From: Channallabes apus
Taxonomy: Eukaryota > Chordata > Actinopteri > Siluriformes > Clariidae
DNA: 64,000 bases
Direction of reading: 5' to 3'
Assembly: GCA_030522415.1 (NCBI GenBank)
Contig: CM060106.1
Location: 30,071,485-30,135,484, forward strand
Shown: piece after piece, positions 33,301 through 45,700 of the stretch
Position numbering within the stretch: position 1 is the stretch's first letter
Layout of the letters: each line of letters opens with the position of its first letter
Position numbers and translations under genes: made by a program
The notes under the pieces: generated by a model
Databases searched by the model: none
The model's input: the letters and a program-made list of their open reading frames with translations, nothing else
Told to the model about the DNA's origin: nothing

Positions 33301-33532
33301 AGCAGCACATTAAGAAGGCAAGTAATTCTTCACAAATCAACTCTTGACAAGGCATACCTGTAAATTGAACAAGATTCCAGGTGACTACCTTGTGAATCTG
33401 ATGAGAGAATGCCATGAGTGTGCCATGCTTCATTAAAGCTAAATGTAGCTTGGATGTCTTTGATACAGTACAATGTTGAAAATCATAAAAATTAAAGCTG
33501 ATGGAGAAGGTCCAAGCTTTTGACTTGTAGTG

Positions 33533-36034
33533 TACATTCTGTCTATATTGCTTCTAATTAGGATATACAGTAGTAAAATATCTGTTTTGAAATTAATTGT
33601 TATGGTTGCATTGAATTAAAACTCAATAATGATTTTGGGTCCACCAGACCCATGGACGTTAGCTAAGTAATAAAAACATGAACTGCTTACAAGGATTAAA
33701 CAGCTTTTGCTGACCTTATCTTTACTACTAAAGACTTCTGCATTTTTAGGGAAATATTATAGTGATAGTGAAGGACTTATTAAGGAACTAAACTTACTGT
33801 TCTCTGGTGAGCAAGAAAAGATGCATTTAAAGGTATTTTTAAGATGTGTTGCTGCGTATATTTGTTCAAGAAAGCTTGCTTCTAACTTTCCGTATCTGAG
33901 AGACAGTTGTTAGATTTATTCCTGCCCAGGGTTTTGTTGGTTTCTAGTGATATAGTAAACTAGTCTAGTATTCTATTCATGAATAATTGTTCACAAACAG
34001 GGTAAAACTGAATGTTCTGGTATAAGTATTGATGTCAGGCCCTTGGGCACTAGATATATCGGCTATATTTTGCTCACTTCAGATTGTGTCTGTTAAATAT
34101 AAATGATTATTTATAAAATAAATATGGAGTCACTTCTTGAAATATTAAAGTAGAGTACGACTTCAATAATATTACGAAACCAATGTATGATGAATATGGT
34201 CCAATTTATGGGAGCATTAACACATGGGTGCAGATTAGTTCAACACACATTACCCAAACTGTGCAGTAGCTGTTAGAGAGATCATTACCGGGAGCTTGTG
34301 ATTGAGACATGAGGGCCTATCAGTTTTGAGCTTACTCAATGCCCTGGTTTGGTAATAATAGTACAAGCAGTTATGGAATTTGACAGATTGTGTAAACCTG
34401 CTTTTGGACCTCCTAGCAATTTTGGTAGTGTAGTCACATCGTATTACATTTTCTGTCACACAGCTGTATATAATTAATTTGGTGAAACGATCTTAGAACG
34501 AATTTTCCTGAAGAAATATTCAGAATCTAAGACTCTGGGATTTCAATTACTGTTTCTCAAATCCTTTTGCTGATTTTGATTGTACTGTATATGTGTTCCA
34601 TTGGGCTATTATAATCTAATTAAATTAGTTTTGAATCAGTACAAGGAAAAATTGATGGTTTGAAAAAGGCCAGATGACATGTGTTGACTCCTTTAACTGT
34701 CCAGTTTTGGTGACCATGTGCCCACGGTATCCTCTGAGATTCCTTTCTGTCCACCATGGGTAGAAAGCATAACCTGGTGTGGTCCTTCTCCTTTGACTTC
34801 CCTTCCCAACAAGGCATTGCAAGCTGTGGACTGTTTCTCACTAGAGTTTTGTTGAAATGCACTGGAAAGACTGGAACCAAGAACCATTCTACGGTAAAAC
34901 TGCAACGCTTCAGGATAAGTTAGAAGGAATATAACTTGTTATTCCACTGCTAGGATGGTTTGTGTGGATGATGTCAATCTTCTCTTATGTGGTGAGCTCT
35001 TTAGTTCACATACTGTAGATAGAGAAGAATGTTGATGACCTTGCAGATGATGCTTTTTAACCGAGAAACAAAATTGAAACCTTAAATAATAAGAGCATTT
35101 TGGAAAGATGTTTGGAGTAGAGACTAAACATAATGTATTGTAGCTTCATCGTCAACAAAAGTTTCTCCAAAGGCCTTTTATTTGGCAGCAAAAGCTTCCC
35201 AACCAGCATAAGCAGTAAAAGTCTTCTATTTTCCACTTCAAAACAGCTAGAAGCCCTGCAAGCTGAATGCAGTGTATATACTTTTATGTAACAGCATTGT
35301 CAATTACCTTTCTAAATAGCCTAGACACTGCGTGAATCAGTATAAGCTTGGTAGCTGCTGCTCTGGTACTCAATCGCCATCGCTTCTTAATGAATCGGAA
35401 TACCGGAGAGGCAGTGACCATACTGTTCCACCGTTGGCTAGGGACATGTGGAAATTGGCACTTTATTGTCTAACAAGCTCTCTCTGAGGATGTATGTTCA
35501 CTCAAGAAAAAGAGTCTCTATTAGGACCCCCATTTTCAGTCTTTATTACATCAGCATGAGGCGCTTACTGCATGCAGCTGGTAGCACAGTGGCAGGGTGA
35601 TGCTGGGTCTTTCAGCACATGGTGTCTGTTTTAGTTTAGAAAGGCCTGAAGGAGTAAGAAACATGGTTTGGGCAAATGTTATAATGAAATAATCTGTCCT
35701 TGGTTATTAGACAGAAGAAATGATCATGATGGCCATTTGCTGGTGATGGATTTGTAGGCTATATTGTTTGCATTTTGATAAAGTCAGACTATTGTGTGTT
35801 CTAAATGATTCAAGCATTAGAGCCATTCATTTTTACATTTTCACATTTCTCTTATGCCATTGAAAAATACATAATGGGTTTTGAATAGTTTTGTAATATT
35901 GTGTGAGGAAGGTAAAATCTTTTTTGTTTTGTTCATATCTAATATGCATAATCCTTAATACACTCTTCATATGTAGTCAGTATTGAAAATGGTTGGATGG
36001 ATTTGAAGGGAAAAATTGGTATTTTATTGGTTCA
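33533..36034. other. Intergenic DNA, no gene recognised
   Basis: Overlapping minus-strand frames at 34620-34905 (up to 86 codons) look gene-like by length but match nothing I recognise. Heptamer sites lie at 33566, 34583 and 35011. No exon is supported. Confidence 0.5.
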
Positions 36035-36365
36035 GTTAACACTGGTAGCACTGTCACCTTGCACCTCCAGGGTCTGGGTTCGATTCCCAGCCAGGCTTGA
36101 TTCCCATCTCTGTGTGCATGGAGTTTGCATGTTCTCCCTGTGCTTAGTGGGTTTCCTCTAGGTACTCCAGTTTCCTCCCACAGTCCAAAGATATGCAGGT
36201 CAGACTAATTTGCGTTCCCAAATTGCCCGTAGTGTGTGAATGAGTGTATGAGTGTGTGTGTTCCCTGCGATGGATTGGCACAATGTCCAGGGTGAACCCT
36301 GCCTCGTGCTCCTACAGTAAGCCTCCTGGGATAGGTCCAGGTCCCCGTGACCCCGAATAAGTGAT
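36035..36365 (+). mobile_element. SINE copy 3, carrying a TACAGTA insertion
   Basis: Plus-strand copy of the 5737-6095 family. It begins in the tRNA-like head (GGTAGCACTGTCACCTTGCA), has the B-box region GGTTCGATTCCC, and ends near GACCCCGAATAAGTGA. At 36313-36319 it reads CCTACAGTAAGCC where the copy at 28290 (reverse complement) reads CCTAAGCC. Confidence 0.8.
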
Positions 36366-38567
36366 TTAGCATTGGCAGTAAAAACAATCATGTGTAATCA
36401 AAAACGCAGCTCAATAAACAGGCTGAAGTGATATATTCGTGAACAACATGAACAAGATCAATTATAAATCATAGTCAAAGAGTTCCCAGTAAGAGTCATA
36501 CACAAAAGGCACACAAGATATAATTGATTGGAGATGTACTTTGTGACGCTCTTCTGAGTCCGAGTTCTAATCATACCAGGTGTTGGTTGCGTTCAGGTGT
36601 GACTAGTTAGAACTCAGATGAGTTTAAGCGTGCATGCTGGGAGTTGTAGTCCACTTGTTCTACTGTAAATGGCGATGCGGCTCACTCGAGGCTCTGGTGT
36701 ATATTTCAGCAAAACCTGTTCAAGAGAACATTTTGTCATCCTGCTCATTTTGTTTTATTGATTCTAATTATTTTGCTTTCAGTACCATCATTACACTTGA
36801 TTGCAGACTGTGTGACCCTTAAGTAATCACTGCTACAGCATCAGTTGAACTGAAGGTTATTTTTCCTTTTGAAAAGTAATGGGTACTGTCCCTTAGAAGC
36901 CAGTTGTGCATGATTTATGCACAGTTTCCCTCAAAGATGTTTACTTGCCTGACTCGCCATGTCTGTAGGGATTACTGCATTTCAGTTTCTTATTTATTTA
37001 GCACTGTTTAATGTGGATCTGCTTTCTGGCTGAGCACAAGCTATGGGCTGTGAGGTTATCGATGCATGCACACAAACGCTCTCGCTCTCTCTCTCTTTTT
37101 CTGTGCCTCAATCTCTTTTTAATCTCAATATGAACTAAATAAGATTAAAGAAAAGTTGCGATTTTGCACTACATGAGAAAATAAATACATGTAAACAGAA
37201 ATAGAGTATTATCCCTTGATGTTGAACATTCCAAGCATTCTCTTTCTCACACACTCACACATTTCCCTGAGAATACATACTTTAACCATATTAATATATG
37301 AACTTGTACTTGAAGTTCACATACTAAGGGTTTGTTTAAATATAAAACCATGTGCTGACAACTCATTAAGATTTATTTGTAGTTAAACATTGCACTATTT
37401 CAATATCCTCATTTAATTACCTTTCATTATGCCTAATTTAAATACATTGTTAATTAATGTCAAACATCAGTCTACTGTACCTTATGCAGAACAACTTACA
37501 TTGCTGCTTTGTAGTCTTCATCAAAAATATCCTCATGCTAGTATAAATAGGTCCGACTCAAAGAATCTTAACAAGCTAAAACCCTTTTAGGGAGAAGTGC
37601 AATGAGTACTGTACCTACAGCAAAAAAACAAACAAATAAACCAACCCATATACGTTTAGCTGTATTTTTTTTTAGAATAACTGCAAAATTATAATAACCA
37701 GACTTGCATAAAGGATATATTTAACTGAGATCAGTGTGAGTCACCTGTCTCAGGCTTGAAGATGCTCATCTTACTTTCACATTTACTTCAAAAAGTAAAT
37801 AAGCTTTTCAATCTCCTGCAACCGGGGCTGTCTCATGTGCCGCGCTTTGAATAAGAGATTATTGAGGCTGGTGCCACCGGGTAGAGGTAGCATTATTAGC
37901 TACAGCAGGAGGCTTCCTCCTCAGGTCCCGTCACGAAACAGATCATAAATCAGTCGCAGACCACACTGGAAGTTGATAGAGTGGATGACTGAAGAACTGG
38001 TTACCCGGAGATGATGTGCAAGTTGATCAGATCAGTCTGATGTAAAGGCAAGTGTCATCACCTGGAACTGATGCGACCTGGCCCTCATCCAATACATGGA
38101 TAATTGGTAATTTAAAAGTTATCCGGTGATTCAGTGGACGTTTATTCACTCCTACACTGCACTGGGAGACATTGGAAATCATTCAGTAGCGTATAATGGG
38201 TTTCATTCAGATATATCATAGGTGCTATAGTATATTCAGGGGGGGGGGGGAACACTGAGTGATGGATCACATATCATGCATCTTTTCCCATTAACAATCT
38301 GGAAGCACTCCATCTGAGAAATCTAATCAGACTGATGACCATTTACAGGCCAGTTTGGAGCTTAGTCTGATTTCGCTCCCTCTCCATGAATGATTATTTT
38401 TTTCTTTGTCTCTAGTTGGTGCAGTTTCTGTGTTTGATGGCCCTTGATTATTTTCTTTGCTGTGATCAATTTCACAATCACATGATTTATTCTTAGACTC
38501 CTTCAGTGTGATCTAGTAAATCATAAAGATATAAAGCTTAGAGAATTGGACTGCAGTGGGCTGGAGG

Positions 38568-38600
<33 letters not shown>

Positions 38601-40665
38601 GCATTGACCTTGACTACACTTACGCACTGATTATGATTGCCACACTTCGTATTCCTCCAACAGTGAGTGTAATGTGTAATTAATTATTTCCCTGCCTTTG
38701 TTTGAAAGCAATGAACGGCTCACTGAAGGATTTTTAAATGCCTCAGTTCTTGTTCAACAGGATCCGTAATGAATAGGGAAACAGACATGTTTCAGTAAAT
38801 ACAATGTTTTGTGTCATTGTAAACGACACCAAAATATCAGAAACACAATTCACAAAGTGTGACTAAATAAAAATACGTTATTTGTTTTTTTACTGTCTAA
38901 TATTAAGAAACCAACAAATGCTTATTTGAAAAATAAATGTAAGAAATGTTAGTTTTTGTTGTCTATATATTTTTCCAAGAGTATTCCCTTGAATCAAAAA
39001 GGCAACAGATCACACATTGTGAAATTAATTTAACTGGAAAATGGTGATGTCATGAGAATTTGAATAATACTGTCACTTCCTTAATCATTAGGATTCAATT
39101 CTTCTGCAGTCACCTAATAATGGGTCTTGTTAATAGATTTCAATACAACTTTTATGGTTCATTGGTAATTTCTTTTTTATTTTTGCAGGAGTATTCTCAC
39201 AAGAAATGTCCTATTCATGGAAATCTAATAAAAAGGAAGAAATAAAAAAAAAATCCCATAAAATACGATTTATGTGCATTTAATAAGGACAAAAGACATG
39301 GGATAAGAAGGAGGACAGATTTGTTCGGAAGTTAGGCGGCACTATTACACTAGTCACTTTTGTTGATTTTAAGTGCCTGTGAGATTTTTGTGATGTCACT
39401 AAAGGGAAATCAACTATACATTAAAAATACATTGCTATTTCTCATATATGCCCAATTACGAAGACAATTACAGTACTATTGCTGCTCTCTCTCTCTCTCT
39501 CTCTCTCTTCAATATCCAACAGGAATTCTTGATTGCTCCTTTACTAAAATGTTGAAAAGTGTCCTATTATTTTAAAATTCTATGGTTCTTATCCTGACAA
39601 ATGATTTATGAAAATGAAATATTATTTGTCATATACTATATTCTTAGACATGAACGAAGCATGCTCAAATTTACCTCCTGAGTGTTCCTATAACTGCACA
39701 ATCTAACCTGTACAATGTGCTCATTTTAATACATGTTCCTTAATCTTTCCTTCTTTGTGCTTCAGTAGCTTTAAATGAGTGTCTATCAAATGGTAATGTA
39801 ATACCTCCTGCTAAATTACTGGCAGAAATAAAGCTGCTAATAGCATTATAGGATTTTATTTAAAAGAAAAGGAATGACAAATGTGCTTTTGTTTCTAATT
39901 TGTTACTTCAAACACTGATTGGAAATCAAACATTATGAAATTTAGAACGGTATATTATTCACGGATGGGGAAAAAATAAATAGTTCATGCATAATCAGTT
40001 CATAATCTTTGTTTGCATTTTTACTCAATACCAAAGATTAACTGTCATAGTTTCAGTTTATGTCGTTACTTAATGTTACTTATAAGCAAGCGGTTGTTCT
40101 GAGCTTTTTCCTTCATCTTCAAAGAGCCAACAGTAGAAATTCAAGGACTAGTGAAATACGGTAAAGAGCATAGATCCTTCTTCTGGGTATAAGATCTCAG
40201 AATACAGTCGATACACGCGGTCAATTGATTGAACCAACGACTTTGAGGGAGAGTTCGACCTGTTATGGATTCGACCTGTTATGCAGACCTATTAATGTTA
40301 TATCGCTGCAGTCTGTGCAGGTCTCTTTCATTCAAAATTCATAGCAGATATAAATTGGGAATTGAGGCTAGAACCCGGAATACTAGTCTTTATCCACCTG
40401 CTGTATACAGCTTCGGCTTGGTATAGGGCCAAGGTTGGAGAGGTTATTCAAAGATTATTCAAGAATACTTAAAAAATAATAATAAAATTAAATAAATAAA
40501 AAATCCATGTTTCCCTGGCACATACTCATCAAGCTCATACAATTGTATGAAACACAGAAGCAGTTTATTTATATTTATTCCCTACACTGAACATTTCAAA
40601 TAAAATTGTTCTGAAGATCTGCAGACTGTAACCATGAGCATAACTTATACACAGTAAAATATATA
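36366..40665. other. Intergenic DNA, no gene recognised
   Basis: Mostly unique-looking sequence. It has a (CT)-rich run at 37080-37100, a G-homopolymer at about 38239-38250, (TG)n at about 38573-38600 and (CT)n at 39486-39508. A region near 36540-36720 (GCATGCTGGGAGTTGTAGTC) resembles fish LTR sequence but has no edges. Sites at 36661, 37473, 37607 and 39469. Confidence 0.55.
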
Positions 40666-40965
40666 CAGGTCCTTCTCAAAAAATTTGCATATTGTGATAA
40701 AGTTAATTATTTTCTGTAATGTACTGATAAACATTAGACTTTCTTATATTTTAGATTCATTACACACAAACTGAAGTAGTTCAAGCCTTTTATTGTTTTA
40801 ATATTGATGATTGTGATATTGATGATTTTAATATTGAGGCTTGAACTACTTCAGTTTGTGTGTAATGAATCTAAAATATATGAAAGTCTAATGTTTATCA
40901 GTACATTACAGAAAATAATGAACTTTAGCACATTATTAGCATACAAATTTTTTGAGAAGGACCTG
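40666..40965. mobile_element. Fold-back Tc1/mariner MITE with CAG...CTG ends
   Basis: The 300-bp element is flanked by TA (40664-40665 and 40966-40967). Its ends are perfect inverted repeats starting CAGGTCCTTCTCAAAAAATT, and nearly the whole element folds back (for example CATTAGACTTTCTTATATTT against its complement at about 40880-40900) around a short AT-rich loop. It has no coding capacity, so it would depend on a transposase in trans. Its outer three bases, CAG and CTG, are exactly those needed to leave TACAGTA or TACTGTA on excision. Confidence 0.9.
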
Positions 40966-41219
40966 TACATAAGGTAGACACATACTGTAATTGTATACAT
41001 GTAACATACACAGGAACTAAACAGTTAGTTGTACAGTTTAATTACAGTATTTCAATTGTCATTACACTTTATATTTTTACATTTTTATTGCTTTTCTTTC
41101 TTCTCTCTGTCTTCCATCTATGGAATTTACAGTACACTGATGATCCATCTGACCACTGACTCTATCTGACCATTTTGATTCATACACATTCACATTCCAT
41201 ACAAACTTAAATAATTATT

Positions 41220-41300
41220 TTGATTGCGTAAAGCTGCTTTGCGACAATGACAATTGTTAAAAGCGCTATACAAATAAAATTGAATTGAATTGAATTGAAC
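41220..41300 (+). repeat. LINE-tail fragment ending (AATTG)n
   Basis: GCTGCTTTGCGACAATGACA, then AAAAGCGCTATACAAATAAA and (ATTGA)n, a well-known 3' tail of fish LINEs and their SINE partners. Confidence 0.75.
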
Positions 41301-42815
41301 TGTCACGTTTACTGTCATATCTGCAACCCCAATATGTACTATTCGCTTGCATCAGCTTTTAAATGTACTTAAAAAAAAACACTGAGCATGTAAATAATTA
41401 TCTGCTGGTTTACCATAACTACTACTATTTATACATTTTCCTTTTGGTTCCAAAATATGAAATGAAGTTCTATGTTCTAATTCCTAATATTTGCTGTGGC
41501 ACGATAAATTTTAGTGTCTGCATCACAGCAATTAAATTCAGTACTAATGGACCGACTTAAAAATATTTGCTTTAATAAACAAAAAAAAGTCTATTGCCTC
41601 ATAACACAAATAAAGTGTCTGCGTAACCTTCTCACTCCTCCATGCTCCCTGGTTTCATTTCAAGGTCTCCCATTTTCGTCCCACCATCCAAAACATGCTG
41701 GAATTCTCTAGGGTTCAATGATTGTATTATACACATATACACAGCATTCGATCTAGCATCAACTTCTGCCTCATCTCACGCTTAGTATTTCTTAGGGTTT
41801 CCGGCACCGGGTCCATTGCACCTAGGATAAAGTGACTGCTGAAGATGAATGAATACTTGTTCTCTCATGGGATACACAGCAGAGACAGAGAAAACAGATG
41901 GTCGAGTCACTGGATGGTGTTAAGACGTTTTTTTCCAACAGTTTATCTTTACCTACTACCCTTTTTCTTGCTCATTAATCAGTGCAATGCACAGCGGTAC
42001 AACAGTGTAGACATAAAGGTCTAAGAGGGTTTCCATCATAATTATATAGCGTTAATTAGTTAGTGCCATAGACTTGATTCATTTAAATCTACTGTAGCAA
42101 CCAGGATCATCATAATTGCTCAGATTTAGTAAAATCATTCTTTACTCAAAGGTGGTTTGTTGAGAATAGTCTAGAGGCCTGCATCAGTAAGTACTATTAT
42201 CAATTTATTATATTGGTAATCCTGACAATCTGGGATGCTTGACTGCATGATTGCCCCATCATAATCTGTACCTGAGGGAACTGTAAACAAACTTATTGGA
42301 TATAATGATGCAAGCAAGACTACTGGTAAATCCCTTGGAAAAAAAACACACATATTTGGAGATGAATAATCAGTCACACGTTTTAATTACGGTGTGAGAC
42401 TACTAGATTAGTGCGTAGTCTGTAAAAGGCGCTGAATTACTGAATATGCAAGTGTACTGTATGATTAGTAGAATATCTGAAAGCATGACAAAGAGGCTCA
42501 GACCTCAGATAGAATCAGTGATTGCAGGTAAAGAACTATGAAAGAGGATTTTATACTACAGTAGCATTAGAATTGTTATTAATTCTAAATAATTTTTTTT
42601 ATGAATAGAAATGTTTTGTATAAACAAACAAATAAAATTAACCATGATAAAAATGACTTTTAAAAGAAAAGCCAAGCTATGCATTACTGTATGCCTCTTA
42701 TTAATAGTACACAAAAGGAAGAAAGAAATAAGGTTTCTTGTCACAAGAGCAATATTCACTCCTGGAAATCAAAGTATCATTTAAAATTATTTAGTAAAAT
42801 TTAAGCATACAAATA

Positions 42816-43100
42816 CAGCGGAACCTTGGCATACAATTTTTATTTGTTGTGGAGGCGAGTCAAAAATTCATATTTTGATTTCTCAAAAGAAATAATGTAA
42901 ATACAGATAATTTGTCCCAGTCACACAAAAATATGACCAATATTGGAAAAAAAACTTGTGAAAAATAACATAGCTTTTGATCGTATGCCAAAAGCAACGT
43001 TTGTATTGTTTTCACTTTTTCGAAACTGAAACTGCTTCGATTAGCTTTCCACTGACGTCCAAAAAAATGATATGTATAATGTTCCATTTTATTTCATTTA
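42816..43100. mobile_element. Tc1/mariner-type MITE, one end clear (starts CAG)
   Basis: After a TA (42814-42815) the sequence starts CAGCGGAACCTTGGCATAC and continues with features of a common vertebrate mariner-type MITE (AAGAAATAATGTAAATACAG; CGTATGCCAAAAGCAA). The right end is not visible, so the copy is decayed or truncated. Confidence 0.6.
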
Positions 43101-43204
43101 ATTGGACAGTAATTATTCATTTTATACAAATTTCAAGTATGCAAATATTGATGGATATTTCATAAGGTTTACAAGTTACAAATGGAGTTTAAATAATATC
43201 TGAG

Positions 43205-43285
43205 TAGAGACTGACGAAGTAGCTACTTGGATGAGTAGGGAAACGTTTGTAACTAACAAGCACAGTAGACATGACTCAGTTTCCA
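43205..43285. repeat. Short dispersed fish repeat
   Basis: GACGAAGTAGCTACTTGGAT and GTAGGGAAACGTTTGTAACT resemble the widespread 'gaagctcttggatgagaggcgaaacgt' repeat of fish genomes. Confidence 0.5.
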
Positions 43286-45074
43286 GATGGGACAATTTTG
43301 TGTCACAACAAAAGTTTAGTTTGAAAAGAGCACAGCAAAAAAAAATTCTTACTCAGAAAGTTGGAACAGCTCCAAGAGAAACTAGACCCTCATCGAGAGC
43401 ATCCTGACAAAAACCACACAAGTGTGCAGTATACTAACTGCCCAGCCATAGAGTGAATGATCTCAATTGTGTGGTGAAATATCAATGCTATAGCCAACCG
43501 AACTGAACTGCTGCTAGTTTTACAACATTAATAACATTAAATCTTATAGGCACAAACTGACAACCCAAGCACTGGTGCTCTTGCATTATTAAAAATTTCC
43601 TCATTAATATGAGACTGCTAGAGGACTTTGGGACGTTAAATAGAAACATTTGCATGTATGCTGACAAAAATGGTCCTTGGTGCACTTTTGCAAAAGCAGA
43701 GGATTTAATCAATTGTGCTGAAGACTCAAGTTAAAGGAGTAATATTTCTGTTTTATTAATTTCTCATATTGTTCTTATCACAGACTCATAATCCCTGCTA
43801 AGCCCATACTAATCAGGTTTTTCATAATAATACATCCATATATAAAGTAAGCGGCATGCACAGTGTGCACAATTTGAACAATCACATTCATATTAAAATG
43901 GTTAAAAGTTATTCGTATTGAATATGAATAGGGTTTATTGTGGCGTAGGTGCTAAGTAGGATTAATTAGGGTTTAATATGGGGCAGGTGTTTGTTTCCTT
44001 TTTCTGTTTCATTTGTCTAAAAAAAGCAGATGTATTCCAAGAACATGCTTTTGCATGTTCTAGTTTCAAATATTTTATTGATTCTCGTGGATTTTTTTTA
44101 TGATTCTGAAAGTTTACAATGGTCTGTTTTTCCACATACAGTAAGAAAAAAATGATAATAAAAAAAGGATGTTGTATCAGATTTATGTCTCATAGTGTAT
44201 AATATGTTTATATGTAATATGTAATATTCATAATCCAACTGTGGTTCATTGATTTTCTTTCTTTCTTTCGTTCGTTCGTTCTCCAGTTTGTCAGAGATCC
44301 CATCCTCGATAAAAACTATTCAACCACAACAATGTTCAATGGAAAACTAATATATGAAATAATAAAACATTAAGATAAGCCAATCTATTCTTGGGATAAT
44401 AAAGCAGACTTCTAAAGTGATGGAGTATCTTAATCAAAGGACATATGATGGCCATTTGCAATACTACAATTAAAAGAAGATCTGTTCTTCCACTTCCATC
44501 ACTAGACATTTGCAACAGCTGCCAAATAATGATCTATGGGTAAGTCAGCAAATTTTTGCATGGTTTATTACTGGGAGTGCATGTGTGTCCCTGTATAAAA
44601 TCTAAATCTAGTCTTAAGATAATAAAGCCATCTTCCAAAGTGATGGAGTAAAAATTAATTTATACAGTAGTTATGTGGAAATCAGATTTATAAAACTACA
44701 ACATACACAACATAAGGCCTTACACATCATTCTTATTTAAATTCCAATTAAATTAAAATTGAGAGCACATTGATAAAATCTCTCACACGTTATGGATGTG
44801 TAAATGACCAATATTCAACTTCTTTTGGTTGAAAGATGAATAAATAGAAAAAGAATTTGATGGAAGTGGGGATTAATGAAATAGATGTCAGGAGACATAG
44901 ACAGGTCTGTGGTTTGATGTCTGGCATTAGTAAGTCGAATTGATGGAGTGCATAGTGTGAAATATATTCCTAAAAAATGGTCTGATGTGTAAATGTATTT
45001 GAATTTGAAAAGCTGCTGTCCACTGGAAAAGTGTCACAAACTGACATGATTTACATCTGATATAATATATGTAC
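43286..45074. other. Intergenic DNA, no gene recognised
   Basis: No gene or element seen. Heptamers at 44137 and 44663. A palindromic ACATGCTTTTGCATGT hairpin near 44042-44057. Confidence 0.55.
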
Positions 45075-45700
45075 TGTCACGGTTTTGCCCATGACTGAGG
45101 CATACCCTAATTGCAGACGTATGGCTGGTGGCACATCTTGAGATGAGAGATAGTGAGAGTGCCAGTTCAAGAGAGATTAAAGGTAGATGGTGCATGACAT
45201 GGCATGAGTGTCACAGTCAGTTTGTGTGCTCTTTCGGACTTCCATAGTGAGGAGTGTTTTTTGACACTGCGAAGCTTGTGTCAGCTACAGAAGAGCTGCA
45301 ACCGTTGCCCTGGCACTTCTGTCTTCAGTTATGGCCAGCTCTTAAGATTCAGTCACTGTTAAGGCCGCTGCCTCGACTTCCAGCACTGTGATTGGCAACT
45401 TGCCCTTGAAGATGGACTTGCTGCTGTCAAACCTGAGATTATTGTCTCGTCTTTCAAGCCCACAGCTTCAACCTGTTGCTGCCATGGCTCACAGTTCCCG
45501 TGCTGTTACTGTATGCCTCCTGACCCGAACTTACTTACAACCTACACTTTTCTTTATCATATTTTTTATTTTCTGTTCCTAATTTGCCATCTTAATTTTA
45601 TTTCATTATTTAATAAACACATCTTATTTTTGTATATATAAAGACCTTGCTTCATGTCTGTGTGTCCAGTATGTGTTGTTCACAGAGTCGCACTCTTACA
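45075..45700 (+). repeat. Probable solo LTR (gypsy-like)
   Basis: It starts TGTCACGGTTTTGCCC and ends CACTCTTACA, so it has TGT...ACA ends. AATAAACACATCTTATT, a poly-A signal followed by a T-rich stretch, lies about 90 bp before the end on the plus strand. Flanks are GTAC on the left and GTAT on the right, a possible imperfect 4-bp duplication. No internal coding region is present. Confidence 0.6.

Larger units (their letters stand above)
29291..33532 (-). mobile_element. Tc1-A: old Tc1 element split by a palindrome
   Basis: The left end (GTGTGATTCAAAAATTTGG, from about 29291) and the right end (CAAGCTTTTGACTTGTAGTG, ending 33532 before TA) are inward-facing Tc1 termini. Between 29291 and 29504 lies the left long terminal repeat (TTTGGTGACAGCTTTGAACG). 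Transposase and the right terminal repeat are at 32685-33532. The 3.2-kb palindrome nest (29505-32684) interrupts it. Some internal Tc1 sequence is also missing at the junction. Confidence 0.75.

Noticed and set aside
34620..34905. Three overlapping minus-strand frames as an exon
   Set aside because: Three frames of similar length over the same bases, no recognisable family and no convincing splice sites.
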